This document shows, piece by piece, positions 5,997 through 7,322 of a stretch of 7,322 nucleotides of DNA; within the stretch, counting starts at the first letter, position 1, and each line of letters opens with the position of its first letter. Both the position numbers and the translations under genes were made by a program. Under the pieces are notes generated by a model. The model was given only the letters and a program-made list of their open reading frames with translations, did not search any database and was not told the origin of the DNA. This DNA comes from an uncultured Nocardioides sp. (lineage in GTDB: Bacteria; Actinomycetota; Actinomycetes; Propionibacteriales; Nocardioidaceae): contig NZ_CAMPGZ010000203.1 in assembly GCF_946885725.1 (NCBI RefSeq), positions 1 to 7,322 of the forward strand, in the 5' to 3' direction.

Positions 5997-7322
5997 ATGG
6001 CCGAGCGTCGACGCTTCGTGGTGCAGCGGCACCGCGCCACCAGCGACCACTACGACCTGCGCCTCGAGGTCGACGGCGTGCTGGTCAGCTGGGCGGTGCC
6101 GAAGGGCCCGACGCTCGACCCCGACAAGCGACGTACGGCGTTCAAGGTCGGCGACCACCCGATGGAGTACTTCCACTTCGAGGGCGTCATCCCCGAGGGC
6201 ACGTACGGCGGCGGCGACGTCATCGTCTGGGACACAGGCACGTGGGAGCCGGCCGGCACCGACGACCCGGCCGAGGCGATCGAGAAGGGCGAGCTGCACG
6301 TCGACTTCTACGGCGAACGGCTGGCCGGACGGGTCGCGCTGGTGCGGCGCGGGGAGCAGAGCGACCGGGAGCAGTGGCTCCTCGTGCACAAGCACGACGA
6401 GCACGCCGTTCCCGGATGGGACCCGGACGACCACCCGACCTCGGTGCTGACCGGGCGCACCAACCAGGAGGTGCTCGAGGCGCGCGACCGGGTCTGGCTG
6501 TCGGACCGTCCGGCCGAGATCGCCGAGGTGGTACGTCGCCCGCCCGAGGAGGAGATCGAGGCCGCCCTGACGGAGCTGGACGAGCTCGGCCAGCAGGGCA
6601 CCTGGCACGTGCACAGGCGGAAGCTGAAGGTCACGAACCTCGACAAGGTGCTGTTCCCCGCGCGCGACGGCGGCGAGCCGGTGACGAAGCGTGACCTGCT
6701 GCGTTACGCGGCCCGGATCGCGCCGACCGTGCTGCCCTACGTTGAGGGCCGCCCGATGAACCTGCGGCGCTACCCCAACGGCGCCGACACCAAGGGCTTC
6801 TGGCACAAGGAGCGCCCCAGCCACGCGCCGGATTGGGTCGACGCATGGGACAACCCCGACGCCGATCCGGGAGAGACCGAGACCTACTCGGTGTTCAACG
6901 AGCCGGCCGCGATCGTGTGGGCCGCCCAGTTCGGCGCCCTGGAGTGGCACGCCTGGACGTCACTGACCGACCAGCCGCACCGTCCGACGTACGTCCTCTT
7001 CGACATCGACCCCGGCGAGCAGACCACGTGGCACGACGTGCTCGCGCTGGCGCGGCTGCACCGCACGGCGTTCGAGCACATGGACGTGCGTGCGTACCCC
7101 AAGGTCACCGGCAGCCGCGGCATCCAGATCTGGATGCCGATCCGCCGCGGCCCGTCGTTCGACACCACGCGCGCCTGGGCGGAGCAGGTCTCGCGCACCG
7201 TCGGCGCCGTCATGCCCGACCTCGTGAGCTGGAAGTGGGAGGTGAAGGCCCGCGGCGGCAAGGCCCGACTGGACTACACGCAGAACGCGATCAACAAGAC
7301 CCTCGTCACGCCGTACAGCCCC
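5997..7322 (+). CDS. LigD-type DNA repair protein, 3'-phosphoesterase (PE) plus polymerase (POL) domains, C-terminus cut by window edge
   Basis: 442 residues are visible and the frame is still open at the last base. Residues 5-140 are a LigD 3'-phosphoesterase domain: H12, H18, D20 and R22 in the HRATSDHYDLRLE block, and H54 and Y58 in DHPMEY, correspond at a constant offset of 30 to His42, His48, Asp50, Arg52, His84 and Tyr88 of Pseudomonas LigD. FEGVIPEGTYGGG follows. After an acidic linker (about 140-205) a LigD-type archaeo-eukaryotic primase/polymerase domain begins at KVTNLDKVLFP (211-221). It shows H318 in EWHAW, the metal-binding pair D336 and D338 in FDIDPG, and a third aspartate D426 in LDYTQN. 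LigD proteins process and fill DNA ends in Ku-dependent non-homologous end joining. Here POL follows PE directly with no ligase domain between. A ligase domain could follow beyond the window or be a separate gene. The ATG at 5997 fits the start of PE homology and the mirrored promoter-like box. Confidence 0.9.
   Translation, partial: MAERRRFVVQRHRATSDHYDLRLEVDGVLVSWAVPKGPTLDPDKRRTAFKVGDHPMEYFHFEGVIPEGTYGGGDVIVWDTGTWEPAGTDDPAEAIEKGELHVDFYGERLAGRVALVRRGEQSDREQWLLVHKHDEHAVPGWDPDDHPTSVLTGRTNQEVLEARDRVWLSDRPAEIAEVVRRPPEEEIEAALTELDELGQQGTWHVHRRKLKVTNLDKVLFPARDGGEPVTKRDLLRYAARIAPTVLPYVEGRPMNLRRYPNGADTKGFWHKERPSHAPDWVDAWDNPDADPGETETYSVFNEPAAIVWAAQFGALEWHAWTSLTDQPHRPTYVLFDIDPGEQTTWHDVLALARLHRTAFEHMDVRAYPKVTGSRGIQIWMPIRRGPSFDTTRAWAEQVSRTVGAVMPDLVSWKWEVKARGGKARLDYTQNAINKTLVTPYSP

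Noticed and set aside
1..7322. CRISPR array, insertion sequence, attachment site, phage or defence island.
   Set aside because: No direct repeats with spacers, no transposase or integrase motifs, no target-site duplications and no shift in base composition were seen.

Overview
The window is a short stretch of a very GC-rich chromosome (around 70% by eye), with G or C strongly preferred at third codon positions. This points to a high-GC Gram-positive (Actinomycetota). The protein families agree: a TY-Chap-type chaperone-like protein, an actinobacterial-style LigD paralogue, and a ScoMcrA head-like domain with a C-terminal zinc ribbon. A Nocardioidaceae-like relative is my guess, not something the sequence proves. 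I see no mobile element, tRNA, rRNA or CRISPR array, and no gene-free stretch longer than 83 bp.

Layout, left to right. (1) 8-1359, plus strand: a predicted two-domain TY-Chap/YbjN-like protein, overlapping by 4 bp a 68-residue zinc-ribbon protein. (2) 1361-1870, minus strand: a small protein with a ScoMcrA head-like N-terminus, a basic Ala/Pro linker and a CxxC...CxxC tail. It meets the preceding gene tail to tail with one base between stops. (3) A 64-bp divergent gap with a TANNNT box exactly 7 nt from the ATG on each side, suggesting back-to-back promoters for leaderless mRNAs. (4) 1935-4961, plus strand: an M20-family amidohydrolase followed by an AbgT-family transporter, a probable uptake-and-hydrolysis operon for p-aminobenzoyl-glutamate or another amide/dipeptide. 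(5) 4966-5913, minus strand: a pirin, convergent with the transporter. (6) An 83-bp divergent gap with a 15-bp inverted repeat centred exactly midway between the two start codons. (7) 5997 to the window edge, plus strand: a LigD-type protein with a 3'-phosphoesterase (PE) domain followed by a primase-polymerase (POL) domain, still open at the last base.

The one clear functional partnership is amidohydrolase plus AbgT transporter. The TY-Chap protein and its zinc-ribbon partner are probably translationally coupled, but their role is unknown. The pirin and the PE-POL gene share only a regulatory gap as far as the window shows. I do not see a complete new defence or biosynthetic system. The points most worth following up are the PE-POL architecture, the symmetric operator-like repeat in front of it, and the stand-alone ScoMcrA-head/zinc-ribbon protein.
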